Assembly (NCBI RefSeq): GCF_002797495.1
Contig: NZ_PGEZ01000002.1
Span: 310,001 to 374,000, forward strand
Direction of reading: 5' to 3'
Length of the DNA stretch: 64,000 nucleotides
Origin: Mumia flava
GTDB taxonomy: Bacteria; Actinomycetota; Actinomycetes; Propionibacteriales; Nocardioidaceae
Each line of letters begins with the position of its first letter. The first letter of the stretch is position 1. Of this stretch, positions 50,838 through 60,860 are shown in pieces. The notes beneath the pieces are model-generated. The model was not told the origin of the DNA. It did no database searches and saw only the letters and a list, made by a program, of their open reading frames with translations. Position numbers and translations under genes: made by a program.

Positions 50838-51803
50838 CTACTGGTAGAGGACCGCCTGGATCTCGGCGTCGTCGATGTTCGACTTGTCGTACCAGTAGAA
50901 CCCGGTGTCGATCGTGTCGGGCAGGTCCTCGCCGTCGATCGCCTTGACGGCGGCCTTGACGAGCTCCTCGCCCATCCCGACCGGGTTCTGGGTGATCGCG
51001 CCCGCCATCACGCCGTTGTTGATGGCGTCGATCTGCGCCTGGCCGGAGTCGAACCCGACCACCGTGATGCCCTGCTTGCCGCTCTCCTCGACGCCCTTGA
51101 CGACGCCGATCGCGGAGCCCTCGTTCGAGCCGTAGATCCCGGCGACGTCGGGGTTCGACTGGATGATCGACTTCGTGATGTCGGCCGACTTCGTCTGGTC
51201 GCCGTCGCCGTACTGGACCGGGAGCAGCTCGACGTCGGGGGCGTTCTGCTCCATCCACTCGACGAAGCCGTCGCGGCGGTCCGTACCGGACTTGCTGGTC
51301 TGGTCGTGCACGACCATCGCGACCTTGCCCTGGTTGCCGATCAGCTCGGCCATGTGCTTCGCGGCCTCGGCGGCCGCGGCCTTGTTGTCGGTCGCCGCGG
51401 TCGTGACGGGGATGTCGCTGTCGACGCCGGAGTCGAAGGCGATCACCGGGATGTCCTGCGACTGGGCCTGCTGGAGCAGCGGCTCGGCGGCCTTGCTGTC
51501 GAGCGCCGCGAACCCGATCGCGTCCGGGCTCTTCGCCAGCGCGTTGCTGAGCATGTTGACCTGGTCCTCGACGTCGGTCTCGGTCGCCGGACCCTCGAAC
51601 GTGATCCGGACGCCCTCCTTCTCGGCCTGCTGCTCGGCGCCCTGCTTCACCGCCTGCCAGAACTGGTGCTGGAAGCCCTTGGACACGATCGCGACGTACG
51701 GCTCGTCGCCGCTGCCGCCGCTCGCGGAGTCGTCGCCGCAGGCGCTCATGGCCAGGAGGAGGGGTAGGGCGGCCACCGCCGCGCCGATGCGTCGGATGTT
51801 CAT
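50838..51803 (-). CDS. Ribose-type sugar-binding lipoprotein
   Basis: A 321-residue periplasmic-binding-protein type I receptor. Lipobox LAMSAC (Cys22); fold starts YVAIVSKGFQHQFWQAVKQGA, with the usual switch IGFAALDSKAAEPLLQQA, IPVIAFDSGVDSD, GIYGSNEGSAIGVVKG and VVGFDSGQAQIDAI. This is the RbsB/XylF/FucP-like group that binds monosaccharides. It is the last gene of the minus-strand operon mutarotase-ATPase-permease-receptor; 67 bases separate it from the permease, and it has its own ribosome site. L-fucose or a close relative is the probable ligand from the surrounding enzymes. Confidence 0.9.
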   Translation of the reverse strand: MNIRRIGAAVAALPLLLAMSACGDDSASGGSGDEPYVAIVSKGFQHQFWQAVKQGAEQQAEKEGVRITFEGPATETDVEDQVNMLSNALAKSPDAIGFAALDSKAAEPLLQQAQSQDIPVIAFDSGVDSDIPVTTAATDNKAAAAEAAKHMAELIGNQGKVAMVVHDQTSKSGTDRRDGFVEWMEQNAPDVELLPVQYGDGDQTKSADITKSIIQSNPDVAGIYGSNEGSAIGVVKGVEESGKQGITVVGFDSGQAQIDAINNGVMAGAITQNPVGMGEELVKAAVKAIDGEDLPDTIDTGFYWYDKSNIDDAEIQAVLYQ

Positions 51804-51870
51804 GCTGGAGTCCTCTTTCGTGGTCGGATCCGTGGTGTGCTGGGTGTGCTGGGTGGACGTGCGGAGGCGG

Positions 51871-52865
51871 TCACCGCTCCCGCTTGCGGAGCTGGTCCGC
51901 GTAGACGGCGACGAGGATGACGAGGCCGAGGATGACGTTCTGCCACTCCTGGGCGATCGACATGATCTGGAGCCCGTTGTTGATCACCGAGATGATCAGC
52001 GCGCCGACGAGCGTGCCGACGATCGTGCCCTTGCCGCCGGCCAGGGAGGTGCCGCCGATCACGACGGCGGCGATCGCCTGGAGCTCGTAGCCCATCCCGG
52101 TGGCGGGCTGGGCGGAGCCGAGCCGGGCGGAGATCATCACGCCGGCGAGACCGGTGAACAGCCCCGCGAACGAGTAGATGATGATCTTCCACTTGCCGAC
52201 GTTGATTCCCGAGAGCGCTGTCGCCTCCTCGTTGCTCCCGATCGAGTACGTGTAGCGTCCGAGCACCGTCTTGTTGAGCAGCACGGCGCACACGAGGGTC
52301 GCGAGCAGCAGGATGAGGACCGCGTTCGGGAAGTCGAAGCCGAGCAGGTTGCCGGTCGAGATCCGCACGTAGCCGGGGTCGTCGGTGAAGTAGATCGGGG
52401 CGCTGCCCGAGATCACGAGCGCGAGTCCCTGGGCGACCAGCATCATCGCCAGCGTCGCGATGAACGGCGGGATGCCGAGCACGGCGACGTTGAACCCGTT
52501 GACGAAGCCGATCAGACCGCCGAACAGGAGGGTCATCAGGACGCCGAGCGCGATCGGGACGTCCCACTGGGTGATGAACACGCCCGACATCACCGCGCAC
52601 AACGCCATCCCGGTGCCGATCGACAGGTCGATGCCGCCGGTGATGATGACGAACGTCGTGCCGAGCGCGAGCGTGCCGATCACGACCGTCGAGAACAGGA
52701 TGTTCGTGACGTTGTTGTAGGTGAAGAAGCTGGAGCTCGCGATCGAGAAGAACGCGAAGATCACGATCAGGCTGGCGAACGCCAGCAGCTCCTGCAGCCG
52801 GTCCTTCCAGCGCGAGCCCAGGCCGCCGGCCTGGGGGGCGCGGGTGTCGTCCGCCGTGGTCGTGC

Positions 52866-52869
<4 letters not shown>
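51871..52869 (-). CDS. Ribose-type sugar ABC permease
   Basis: A 332-residue permease like RbsC: about nine hydrophobic segments and the family patches VIITGGIDLSIGTGMALCAV near residue 80, GLAVISGSAPIYF and YSIGSNEEATALSGINV near 225 (this loop contacts the ATPase). ATG 52869 overlaps the ATPase stop by four bases. Confidence 0.92.
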
Positions 52870-54449
<1,580 letters not shown>

Positions 54450-54450
54450 G

Positions 54451-54876
54451 TCACGCTCCTTCCCGTGCGGCCGGGACGACGCCCTTGCGCACGATCGCGT
54501 TGCCGTAGGTCCGGGTCTCGCCGGTGCGCACGACGACGAAGCACCGGGCGGCGAGGTCGTAGAAGGCGTGCCGCTCGACCATGCGCGCCTCGGCCGGGTC
54601 GAGCCGCGCGGCCGTCACGAGCTCGTCCTGGACCGGCAGCCGTCCGTCGTCGGCGGGCTGCATCAGGTCGAGCGGATCGGTGTCGTCGAGCGGCAGCACG
54701 CTGCGTACGGCCCGGACCACCGCCGGGGTGCCCGCGCCCGGCAGGTCGAGGACGCGCCGCCCGAGGCGGGCCGCCGGGAAGTGCGCGTCCGCCACGCAGA
54801 TCCCGTCGGAGTGTCCCATCGCGTCCAGTGCGCTCAACAGCTCACCGGTGAGCAGCGGGTCGATGCCCAGAAGCAC
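54451..54876 (-). CDS. fucU: RbsD/FucU-family sugar mutarotase
   Basis: A 141-residue mutarotase that interconverts the anomers of a sugar on its way into metabolism; FucU works on L-fucose and RbsD on ribose. Visible features: LLTGELLSALDAMGHSDGICVADAHFPAARLG, where the His in MGHSD is the family's catalytic residue, and YGNAIVRKGV near the end, the FucU/RbsD C-terminal pocket. I start at GTG 54876, eight bases after AGGAGG; a GTG at 54885 overlaps that ribosome site. First gene of the transport operon, with a strong LacI-type operator directly ahead. FucU rather than RbsD is favoured by the neighbouring fuconate genes. Confidence 0.82.
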   Translation of the reverse strand: MLLGIDPLLTGELLSALDAMGHSDGICVADAHFPAARLGRRVLDLPGAGTPAVVRAVRSVLPLDDTDPLDLMQPADDGRLPVQDELVTAARLDPAEARMVERHAFYDLAARCFVVVRTGETRTYGNAIVRKGVVPAAREGA

Positions 54877-54888
54877 CCGATCCACCTC

Positions 54889-54904
54889 CTGAAATCGATT
54901 TCTG
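54889..54904. promoter_or_regulatory. LacI-type operator before the mutarotase/transport genes
   Basis: CTGAAATCGATTTCTG: a palindrome with the central CG that marks LacI-family sites. It differs at one base from the site at 60832 (CAGAAATCGATTTCTG). It abuts the ribosome site of the gene at 54876, so binding would also block elongation or a promoter in the 54-base interval. Confidence 0.85.
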
Positions 54905-54930
54905 CCCGGCCACGCTAGGTGTGCTCCGCA

Positions 54931-55767
54931 TCACACGTCAACCCCGTACACCGCCCGCGCGGTCGCGGAGAGGACGGCCGCCTGCTCGTCGTTCGTCAGC
55001 TCGTCGACGAGGGTGCGGACCACCTCCCAGTGGGGTTCGTACCCACCGTCGGGCACCGTCATCGGCCAGTCCCCGCCGTACATCAGGCGCTCGGGCCCGA
55101 ACGCGTCGAGCGCGACCTCCCAGACCGGCCGGAGCGCGTCGACCGTGAACGGTTGTCCGGGCACCTGGAGGCCGGAGACCTTCGCGACCACGCGCGGGCG
55201 CCGCGCGACCTCGCGCAGCGCGGCCTCCCAGTCGGCCATCCCGCCGGTGCCCCGCGGCGGCTTGCCCAGGTGGTCGACCACGAGCACGAGGCCGTCGACC
55301 TCGTCGGCGAGCGCCGGGAGCCGGCCCAGGTGACGCGGCCAGGCGTCGGGGACGTCGAGCGGGAGCCCGCGCTCGACCAGTCGTCCGAGCACCGTGCGCA
55401 CCGGCGCCAGGTCGAGCACGTCGTCGCGGGGGTCGTCGTGGACCAGCTGGCGGACGCCCACGAACGCGGGGTCGCCGCCGTACGTGTCGAGCTGGCGCGC
55501 GGCCCGGTCGGGGTCCTCGAGAGCGACCCAGCCCACGACGCCGGCGACCAGCGGCTCCTCGGCCGCGATCGCGAGCATCGTGCGGGTGTCGGCCTCGGTG
55601 TCGGCGGCCTGCACGAGGACGGCGGCATCGACCCCCGCCGCGGCGAGCTGCCGGCTCGCCTCGGCGGACGTGAACGAGCGGTGGAGGGCGCCGTGCTCGG
55701 GACCGAGCCACTCGTAGTCGCCCGAGGCGAGGTCCCACACGTGCAGGTGCGCGTCGATCGTCGTCAC
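54931..55767 (-). CDS. Amidohydrolase_2-family lactonase (probable L-fuconolactonase)
   Basis: A 278-residue TIM-barrel metal hydrolase. The metal motif DAHLHVWD is at residues 5-12, VGWVALEDPDRAARQLD near 95, VVDHLGKPPRG near 167 and MYGGDWPMTVPDG near 235. This is the group of L-rhamnono- and L-fuconolactonases that open the lactone made by a sugar dehydrogenase. GTG 55767 overlaps the aldo/keto reductase stop by four bases. In the oxidative L-fucose route it follows the reductase and precedes FucD, and all three are adjacent here. Confidence 0.85.
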   Translation of the reverse strand: MTTIDAHLHVWDLASGDYEWLGPEHGALHRSFTSAEASRQLAAAGVDAAVLVQAADTEADTRTMLAIAAEEPLVAGVVGWVALEDPDRAARQLDTYGGDPAFVGVRQLVHDDPRDDVLDLAPVRTVLGRLVERGLPLDVPDAWPRHLGRLPALADEVDGLVLVVDHLGKPPRGTGGMADWEAALREVARRPRVVAKVSGLQVPGQPFTVDALRPVWEVALDAFGPERLMYGGDWPMTVPDGGYEPHWEVVRTLVDELTNDEQAAVLSATARAVYGVDV

Positions 55768-56717
55768 CGTGCCACCAGCCCTTCGTCGTGCAGCGCCTCC
55801 CACAGCCCGTCGGGCACGGGTGCGGCGAGCAGTGCGGCGTTGCGCCGGACCTGCTCGGGTGCCGCCCCGCCGACGACGACGCACCGTACGGCGGGGTGCC
55901 GCAGCGGGTACGCGAGGGCCGCCGCCGGCAGCGTGGTGCCGAAGCGGGTGCAGACCTCGGCGATCCGTGCCACGCGGTGCCGCAGCGCCGTCGGCGCCGG
56001 CGCGTAGTCGAACCGCGCGTCGGGGGCGACCTCGTCGGTGGCCAGGAGGCCGGAGTTGAAGACCGCGGCCGCGGCGACGGCGACGCCGCGATCGAGGCAG
56101 GTGTCCAGCAGGGGTCCCGCGCTCTGGTCGGCGAGCGTGCAGCGCGCCGCGACCATGAGGACGTCCGGGTCGTGGCGCTCGAGCGACGCCGTCAGCGCTG
56201 CGGTGTCCATCGACGCCACCCCGACCGCGTCGACGAGGCCCTCGTCGCGCAGCGCCGCCGCACCGGGCAGGCCGTCCGCGAGGGCCGTCGCGAGGTCCGA
56301 GCGCTCCGGGTCGTGCAGGTACAGCACGTCGACGCGCTCGAGCCCGAGGCGCTCGAGCGACTCCTCGTGGCTGCGCCGGATCCCGTCCGCGCTGAAGTCC
56401 CACACGCGCCGGTGGTCGGCGGGCACGTGGAAGTCGTGGGCGAGGTCGAGCTCACCGCCGGCCGCCGGGTCCGCGACGAGCAGACGTCCCGCCTTGGTCG
56501 AGACGACGAACGCGTCACGGGGCTTGGTGGCCAGGAAGGCGCCCAGCCGCCGCTCGGACAGACCGAGGCCGTAGTGCGGCGCGGTGTCGAACGTGCGGAC
56601 GCCCGCGTCCCAGGCCGCCGCGAGGATCGCGTGGGCGTCCTCGTCGCTCAGCGCGCGATCGAGGTTGCCGACGTTCGCGGCCCCGTAGCCGAGCCGCCCG
56701 CGGAAGGGCTCAGCCAT
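55764..56717 (-). CDS. Aldo/keto reductase, L-fucose (D-threo-aldose) dehydrogenase-like
   Basis: A 317-residue AKR barrel. Catalytic tetrad: Asp44 and Tyr49 ([18 protein letters not shown]), Lys in VSTKAGRLL near 75 and His near 105-115. The phrase [15 protein letters not shown] is that of D-threo-aldose 1-dehydrogenases, which oxidise L-fucose to the lactone with NAD(P). The gene overlaps fucD by eight bases and the lactonase by four. First step of the oxidative pathway. Confidence 0.85.
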   Translation of the reverse strand: MAEPFRGRLGYGAANVGNLDRALSDEDAHAILAAAWDAGVRTFDTAPHYGLGLSERRLGAFLATKPRDAFVVSTKAGRLLVADPAAGGELDLAHDFHVPADHRRVWDFSADGIRRSHEESLERLGLERVDVLYLHDPERSDLATALADGLPGAAALRDEGLVDAVGVASMDTAALTASLERHDPDVLMVAARCTLADQSAGPLLDTCLDRGVAVAAAAVFNSGLLATDEVAPDARFDYAPAPTALRHRVARIAEVCTRFGTTLPAAALAYPLRHPAVRCVVVGGAAPEQVRRNAALLAAPVPDGLWEALHDEGLVAR

Positions 56718-57996
56718 GGCGACCCTGCCGGTACGTCTCCAGCGACTCGGCGAGCATCTCGCTGCCTGCGCCGGGCGCGGTGGGTGCGCGGTAGACGCCG
56801 TCGCGCACGTCGACGGGCGTGACGAAGTGCTCGTGCAGGTGGTCGACGTACTCGATCACCCGAGAGTCGAGCGAGCCCGAGACGGCGACGAAGTCGAACA
56901 TCGAGAGGTGCTGGACGACCTCGCACAGCCCGACCCCGCCGGCGTGCGGGCACACCGGCACGCCGAACTTCGCGGCGAGCAGCAGGTTCGCGACGTTCTC
57001 GTTGACGCCGGCGACCCGCGCGGCGTCGATCTGCATCACCTGGAGCGCATCGGCCTGGAGGAACTGCTTGAAGACCACCCGGTTCGCGACGTGCTCGCCG
57101 GTCGCAACCCTGATCGGCTTCACGCGCCGGGCGATCGCGGCGTGGCCGAGGACGTCGTCCGGGCTCGTCGGCTCCTCGATCCAGGCCACGTCGAACGGGC
57201 GGAGCGCCTCCATCCACGTGACCGCCTCGTCGACCTCCCAGCGCTGGTTGGCGTCGACCGCGATCGCGATGTCGTCGCCGACCACGCGCCGCGCGATCGT
57301 CAGCCGTCGGACGTCCTCGTCGCGGTCCGCCCCGACCTTCAGCTTGATCTGCCGGAACCCGGCCTCGACCGCCTCGCGGCACAGCCGCTCGAGCTTCGCG
57401 TCGTCGTAGCCGAGCCATCCCGGGGTGGTGGTGTAGCCGGGGTAGCCCGAGCGGAGCAGCTCGGCCTCGCGCTGGGCGCGCCCCGGCTCGGCCTTCTCCA
57501 GGATCTCGAGGGCGTCGGCAGGCGTGAGCGCGTCCGAGAGGTAGCGGAAGTCCACGAGGTCCACGATCGCGCGCGGCTCCAGCGAGGCCAGCAGCTGCCA
57601 CAGGGGACGCCCGGCACGCTTCGCGCGGAGGTCCCACAGCGCGTTGACGACCGCTCCGACCGCCATGTGCATCACGCCCTTCTCGGGGCCGAGCCAGCGC
57701 AGCTGCGAGTCGTGGACCAGGCGACGCCAGAACTCCCCGAGGTCGTCCAGCACGTCCTCGACGCCGGCGCCCACGACGTACGGCGCGAGCGCCTCGATCG
57801 CCTTGACCTGCACGTCGTTGCCGCGGCCGATCGTGAACACGAACCCGTGCCCCTCGAGCCCGTCGGCGGCGTCGGTGCGCAGCCGGACGTACGCGGCGGA
57901 GTAGTCGGGATCGGGATTCATCGCGTCCGAGCCGTCGAGGGTGCGCGAGGTCGGGAAGCGCACGTCCACGGTGTCCAGAGCGACGAAGGTGCTCAC
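56710..57996 (-). CDS. fucD: L-fuconate dehydratase
   Basis: A 428-residue enolase-superfamily (mandelate racemase group) enzyme: L-fuconate to 2-keto-3-deoxy-L-fuconate. Features of Fuc[18 protein letters not shown] near 75, [20 protein letters not shown], the KxK motif [10 protein letters not shown] near 218, the metal ligands in AVDANQRW near 248, EEPTSPDD near 275 and TGEHVANR near 300, and the catalytic His in [11 protein letters not shown] near 350. GTG 57996 has GAGGAG seven bases ahead; a longer in-frame reading to 58032 is not needed. First gene of the minus-strand arm, divergent from the FAH gene. Confidence 0.93.
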   Translation of the reverse strand: MSTFVALDTVDVRFPTSRTLDGSDAMNPDPDYSAAYVRLRTDAADGLEGHGFVFTIGRGNDVQVKAIEALAPYVVGAGVEDVLDDLGEFWRRLVHDSQLRWLGPEKGVMHMAVGAVVNALWDLRAKRAGRPLWQLLASLEPRAIVDLVDFRYLSDALTPADALEILEKAEPGRAQREAELLRSGYPGYTTTPGWLGYDDAKLERLCREAVEAGFRQIKLKVGADRDEDVRRLTIARRVVGDDIAIAVDANQRWEVDEAVTWMEALRPFDVAWIEEPTSPDDVLGHAAIARRVKPIRVATGEHVANRVVFKQFLQADALQVMQIDAARVAGVNENVANLLLAAKFGVPVCPHAGGVGLCEVVQHLSMFDFVAVSGSLDSRVIEYVDHLHEHFVTPVDVRDGVYRAPTAPGAGSEMLAESLETYRQGRHG

Positions 57997-58039
57997 GTAG
58001 TCTCCTCTTACGGTTCCAGTGATGCCGGTCACACACTAG

Positions 58040-58050
58040 ACATAGGATGT
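58040..58050. promoter_or_regulatory. ACATAGGATGT inverted repeat in the fucD/FAH divergent promoter
   Basis: ACAT-AGG-ATGT between the divergent starts (57996 and 58159), 44 bases ahead of fucD. The ACATCC-ATGT shape is reminiscent of sites of FadR-type GntR regulators, so it could be the site for the GntR protein at 50059. Support is limited to shape and place. Confidence 0.4.
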
Positions 58051-58123
58051 TTGCTCGTCAACACTCGGGGCCGTGTTCGTTCCATCCCTCCGCCGTGGCG
58101 TATCGTCCCGGCGCAGAACCACC

Positions 58124-58138
58124 AGAGATCCGATTTCT
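58124..58138. promoter_or_regulatory. Degenerate copy of the LacI-type operator
   Basis: AGAGATCCGATTTCT resembles the AGAAATCGATTTCT operator with one substitution and one inserted base in the centre. It lies 20 bases ahead of the FAH gene. The right half (CGATTTCT) is perfect. A weak or diverged site. Confidence 0.35.
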
Positions 58139-58158
58139 CGCCTCGTATGGAGGACCGC

Positions 58159-59019
58159 ATGAAGCTGGCCCGACTCGGCCCGCCGGAGCAGGAGCGCCCG
58201 GCCCTCGTCCTGGACGACCGTGTGCTCGACCTGTCGTCCCTCACGCCCGACATCGACGGCGCCTTCCTCGCCGGCGGCGGTCTCGACGCGGTCCGGCGTG
58301 CCCTCGACGCCGGGACGCTCCCCGAGATCGCCGACGCCGAGACCCTCCGCGTCGGCGCTCCGATCGCACGCCCCGGTGCGGTCGTGTGCATCGGGATGAA
58401 CTACGCCGCGCACGCCGCCGAGTCCGGGGCGCAGCCGCCGGAGCACCCGGTCGTGTTCTTCAAGCCGCCGAACACCGTCGTCGGGCCGGACGACGACGTG
58501 ACCCTCCCCCGCGGCAGCCGCAAGACCGACTGGGAGGTCGAGCTCGGGGTCGTCGTCGGCCGCCGGATGTCGTACGTCGAGCCGTCCGCCGCGCTCGAGC
58601 ACGTCGCGGGGTTCGTGCTCGCGAACGACCTCTCCGAACGGCACCTGCAGCTCGAGGTCTCCGGCGGCCAGTGGAGCAAGGGCAAGTCGGCCGCCGGCTT
58701 CACCCCGACCGGGCCGTGGTTCGTCACCGCCGACGAGGTCGACCACCGCGCACTGGGCCTGCGCAGCTGGGTCAACGACGATCCGCGTCAGGACTCGTCG
58801 TCGGCCGACATGGTCTTCGACGTCGAGCACGTCCTCGCCGACCTGAGCCAGTACATGGTGCTCGACCCCGGTGACCTCGTGCTCACCGGCACGCCCGAGG
58901 GCGTCGCGCTGTCGGGCCGCTTCCCCTACCTGCGCGACGGCGACGTCGTCACGCTCGAGATCGACGGACTGGGCCGGCAGCGGCAGACCGTCCGTGCCCA
59001 CGAGGAGGACCGGCCGTGA
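58159..59019 (+). CDS. Fumarylacetoacetate-hydrolase-family enzyme (probable 2,4-diketo-3-deoxy-L-fuconate hydrolase)
   Basis: A 286-residue FAH-fold hydrolase. N-terminal domain (1-70), then the catalytic domain with VVCIGMNYAAHAAESG near 75, FFKPPNTVVGPDDDV near 100, and metal ligands in KTDWEVELGVVVG near 125 and LANDLSERHLQ near 155. DLVLTGTPEGVAL near 238 is the family C-terminal patch. ATG 58159 has GGAGG ahead; the ATG at 58147 overlaps that site. In the L-fucose oxidative route this protein cleaves the diketo acid to pyruvate and L-lactate. It overlaps the SDR by four bases. Confidence 0.87.
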   Translation: MKLARLGPPEQERPALVLDDRVLDLSSLTPDIDGAFLAGGGLDAVRRALDAGTLPEIADAETLRVGAPIARPGAVVCIGMNYAAHAAESGAQPPEHPVVFFKPPNTVVGPDDDVTLPRGSRKTDWEVELGVVVGRRMSYVEPSAALEHVAGFVLANDLSERHLQLEVSGGQWSKGKSAAGFTPTGPWFVTADEVDHRALGLRSWVNDDPRQDSSSADMVFDVEHVLADLSQYMVLDPGDLVLTGTPEGVALSGRFPYLRDGDVVTLEIDGLGRQRQTVRAHEEDRP

Positions 59020-59768
59020 CCGACTTCTCCGACGTCCGCGCCGTCGTCACCGGCGGTGGTTCCGGCATCGGCGCCGCGATCGCCGCAGAGCTGCGCAGCC
59101 GCGGCGCGACGGTCGCCGTGCTGGACCTCGACCCCGACGGCGCTCCCGACGGCACCGTCGGCATCGCCTGCGACGTCAGAGACGACGCGGTCGTGCGCGC
59201 TGCGGTCGACGACGCTGCGGACCGCCTCGGCGGGATCGACGTGCTGGTGAACAACGCCGGCGTCGGCGCGCAGGGCACGGTCGCCGACAACGACGACGAC
59301 GAGTGGCACCGGGTGCTCGACGTGAACCTGCTCGGCATGGTCCGTACGTCCCGCGCCGCCCTGCCGCACCTGCGCCGGTCCTCGTGCGCCGCGATCGTGA
59401 ACATGGGCTCGATCGCCGCGACCGCAGGGCTGCCGGAGCGTGCGCTCTACTCCGCGACCAAGGGGGCCGTGCTCTCGCTCACCCGCGCGATGGCCGCCGA
59501 CCACCTGCGCGAGGGGATCCGCGTCAACTGCGTGAACCCCGGGACCGCCGACACGCCGTGGATCGGCCGGCTGCTCTCGAAGGCGCCGGACCCGGCCGCG
59601 GAACGGGCCGCCCTCGAGGCACGCCAGCCGCACGGCCGTCTCGTCTCCCCGGAGGAGGTCGCGGCCGCCGTGGCGTACCTCGCGAGCCCGGCGGCGCGCT
59701 CCACGACCGGGATCGGCGTGGCGGTCGACGGGGGGATGCAGGATCTTCGGCTGCGGCCGCGGTCCTGA
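59016..59768 (+). CDS. SDR-family dehydrogenase (probable 2-keto-3-deoxy-L-fuconate dehydrogenase)
   Basis: A 250-residue classical short-chain dehydrogenase: cofactor motif TGGGSGIG (12-19), the Asp of LDLDPDG (near 37) favours NAD over NADP, VNNAGVG near 84, catalytic Ser in NMGSIAAT near 130 and YSATKGAVLS with the Tyr and Lys near 148-152. GTG 59016 overlaps the FAH stop. Context places it as the KDF dehydrogenase, between FucD and the FAH hydrolase. Confidence 0.87.
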   Translation: MTDFSDVRAVVTGGGSGIGAAIAAELRSRGATVAVLDLDPDGAPDGTVGIACDVRDDAVVRAAVDDAADRLGGIDVLVNNAGVGAQGTVADNDDDEWHRVLDVNLLGMVRTSRAALPHLRRSSCAAIVNMGSIAATAGLPERALYSATKGAVLSLTRAMAADHLREGIRVNCVNPGTADTPWIGRLLSKAPDPAAERAALEARQPHGRLVSPEEVAAAVAYLASPAARSTTGIGVAVDGGMQDLRLRPRS

Positions 59769-59774
59769 CCCCCG

Positions 59775-59789
59775 TACGGTGAGTCCGTC
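59775..59789 (+). promoter_or_regulatory. Possible -10 box ahead of the LacI gene
   Basis: TACGGT at 59775-59780 stands nine bases before ATG 59790. The 21-base interval behind the SDR stop could thus carry an internal promoter, though read-through from the FAH/SDR genes is also likely. Confidence 0.35.
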
Positions 59790-60761
59790 ATGGCGACGAT
59801 CTACGAGGTGGCGCAGCGCGCGGGGGTCTCCCCCGCGACGGTCTCGCGCGTGCTCAACGGGATCGCGGTCTCGCCCGCGTACGCCGAGCGCGTGCGCCGC
59901 GCCGCCGAGGAGCTGGACTTCCAGCCGGACCGCGCCGCCCGGCGACTGCGCCGCCGTACGTCGGAGGTGATCGCGCTGATCATCCCCGACGTCGAGAACC
60001 CGTTCTTCACCGCGCTCGCCCGCGGCGCCGAGGACCGCGCGAGCGAGGCCGGGCTGTCGCTCGTGCTCTGCAACACCGACGAGCAGGAGGCGAAGGAGAC
60101 CCGCTACCTCAAGGTCGCGCTCTCGGAGCGGATGGCGGGGGTGATCCTCGCGCCGTCGAGCCACCACCCCGACCTCGACGCGCTCGTGTCCCGCGGCACG
60201 CCGGTGGTCGCCGTCGACCGTGGGGCGCACGGCTACGACCTCGACTCCGTCGTGATGGACGACGTCGCGATCGGGCGCGCCGGGACCGAGCGGCTGTACG
60301 CGTCGGGGCACCGCCGGGTCGCGTGCATCACCGGGCCCGTGGACGTCGACACGGCGGACCAGCGTGCGGACGGGTGGTGCGAGGTGTTCGCCGCGCACCA
60401 CCCGGGGGCGGACCCGCAGAGCATGCTGGTCCGTGCGGACTACCGCGTCGACGGAGGTCGGCGCGGCATGGAGCGGCTGCTCGGCCTCCCCGAACCGCCG
60501 GACGCCGTCCTGGTCGCCAACAACCTGATGGGAGTCGGGGCGATGCGGGCGCTCGATGCGCACCCGGGGGGCGACGACGTCGACCTGGTCGTCGTCGGGG
60601 ACCTGCCGTTCGGGCTGTGGCCGCGTCCCGGGAGCGTCGTGCTGCCGCTGCCGGCCCGCGAGCTCGGGACGCGGGCGGCCGACCGGCTGATCGCCCGGAT
60701 CGGCGGCGACCAGCAGGACGCGCACCGCATCGTCGTCCCGGTCGAGCCATCTCACCGCTGA
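59790..60761 (+). CDS. LacI-family transcriptional regulator
   Basis: A 323-residue repressor. HTH TIYEVAQRAGVSPATVSRVLNG (residues 3-24) and the hinge helix are followed by a periplasmic-binding-protein type ligand domain beginning VIALIIPDVENPFFTALARGAE (65 on). It stands ahead of the kinase and isomerase genes, and two near-identical palindromes with central CG at 54889 and 60832 fit LacI-family operators. It probably represses uptake, mutarotase and the kinase/isomerase genes until the sugar or a derivative binds. Confidence 0.9.
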   Translation: MATIYEVAQRAGVSPATVSRVLNGIAVSPAYAERVRRAAEELDFQPDRAARRLRRRTSEVIALIIPDVENPFFTALARGAEDRASEAGLSLVLCNTDEQEAKETRYLKVALSERMAGVILAPSSHHPDLDALVSRGTPVVAVDRGAHGYDLDSVVMDDVAIGRAGTERLYASGHRRVACITGPVDVDTADQRADGWCEVFAAHHPGADPQSMLVRADYRVDGGRRGMERLLGLPEPPDAVLVANNLMGVGAMRALDAHPGGDDVDLVVVGDLPFGLWPRPGSVVLPLPARELGTRAADRLIARIGGDQQDAHRIVVPVEPSHR

Positions 60762-60825
60762 GCCGCCACACCCTGCCGGCGGTCGGTACGAGACCACCCG
60801 ATAAGAGCCGAGAAAGGACGCGATC

Positions 60826-60847
60826 TTGACGCAGAAATCGATTTCTG
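60826..60847 (+). promoter_or_regulatory. Promoter -35 with overlapping LacI-type operator ahead of the kinase
   Basis: TTGACG (60826-60831) is followed directly by the palindrome CAGAAATCGATTTCTG (60832-60847), which would fill the spacer up to a weak -10 (GACGGT) at 60849. A repressor bound there would exclude RNA polymerase. Start of the kinase is 13 bases beyond the palindrome. No other hairpin is seen in 60762-60860. Confidence 0.8.
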
Positions 60848-60860
60848 AGACGGTCACGGC

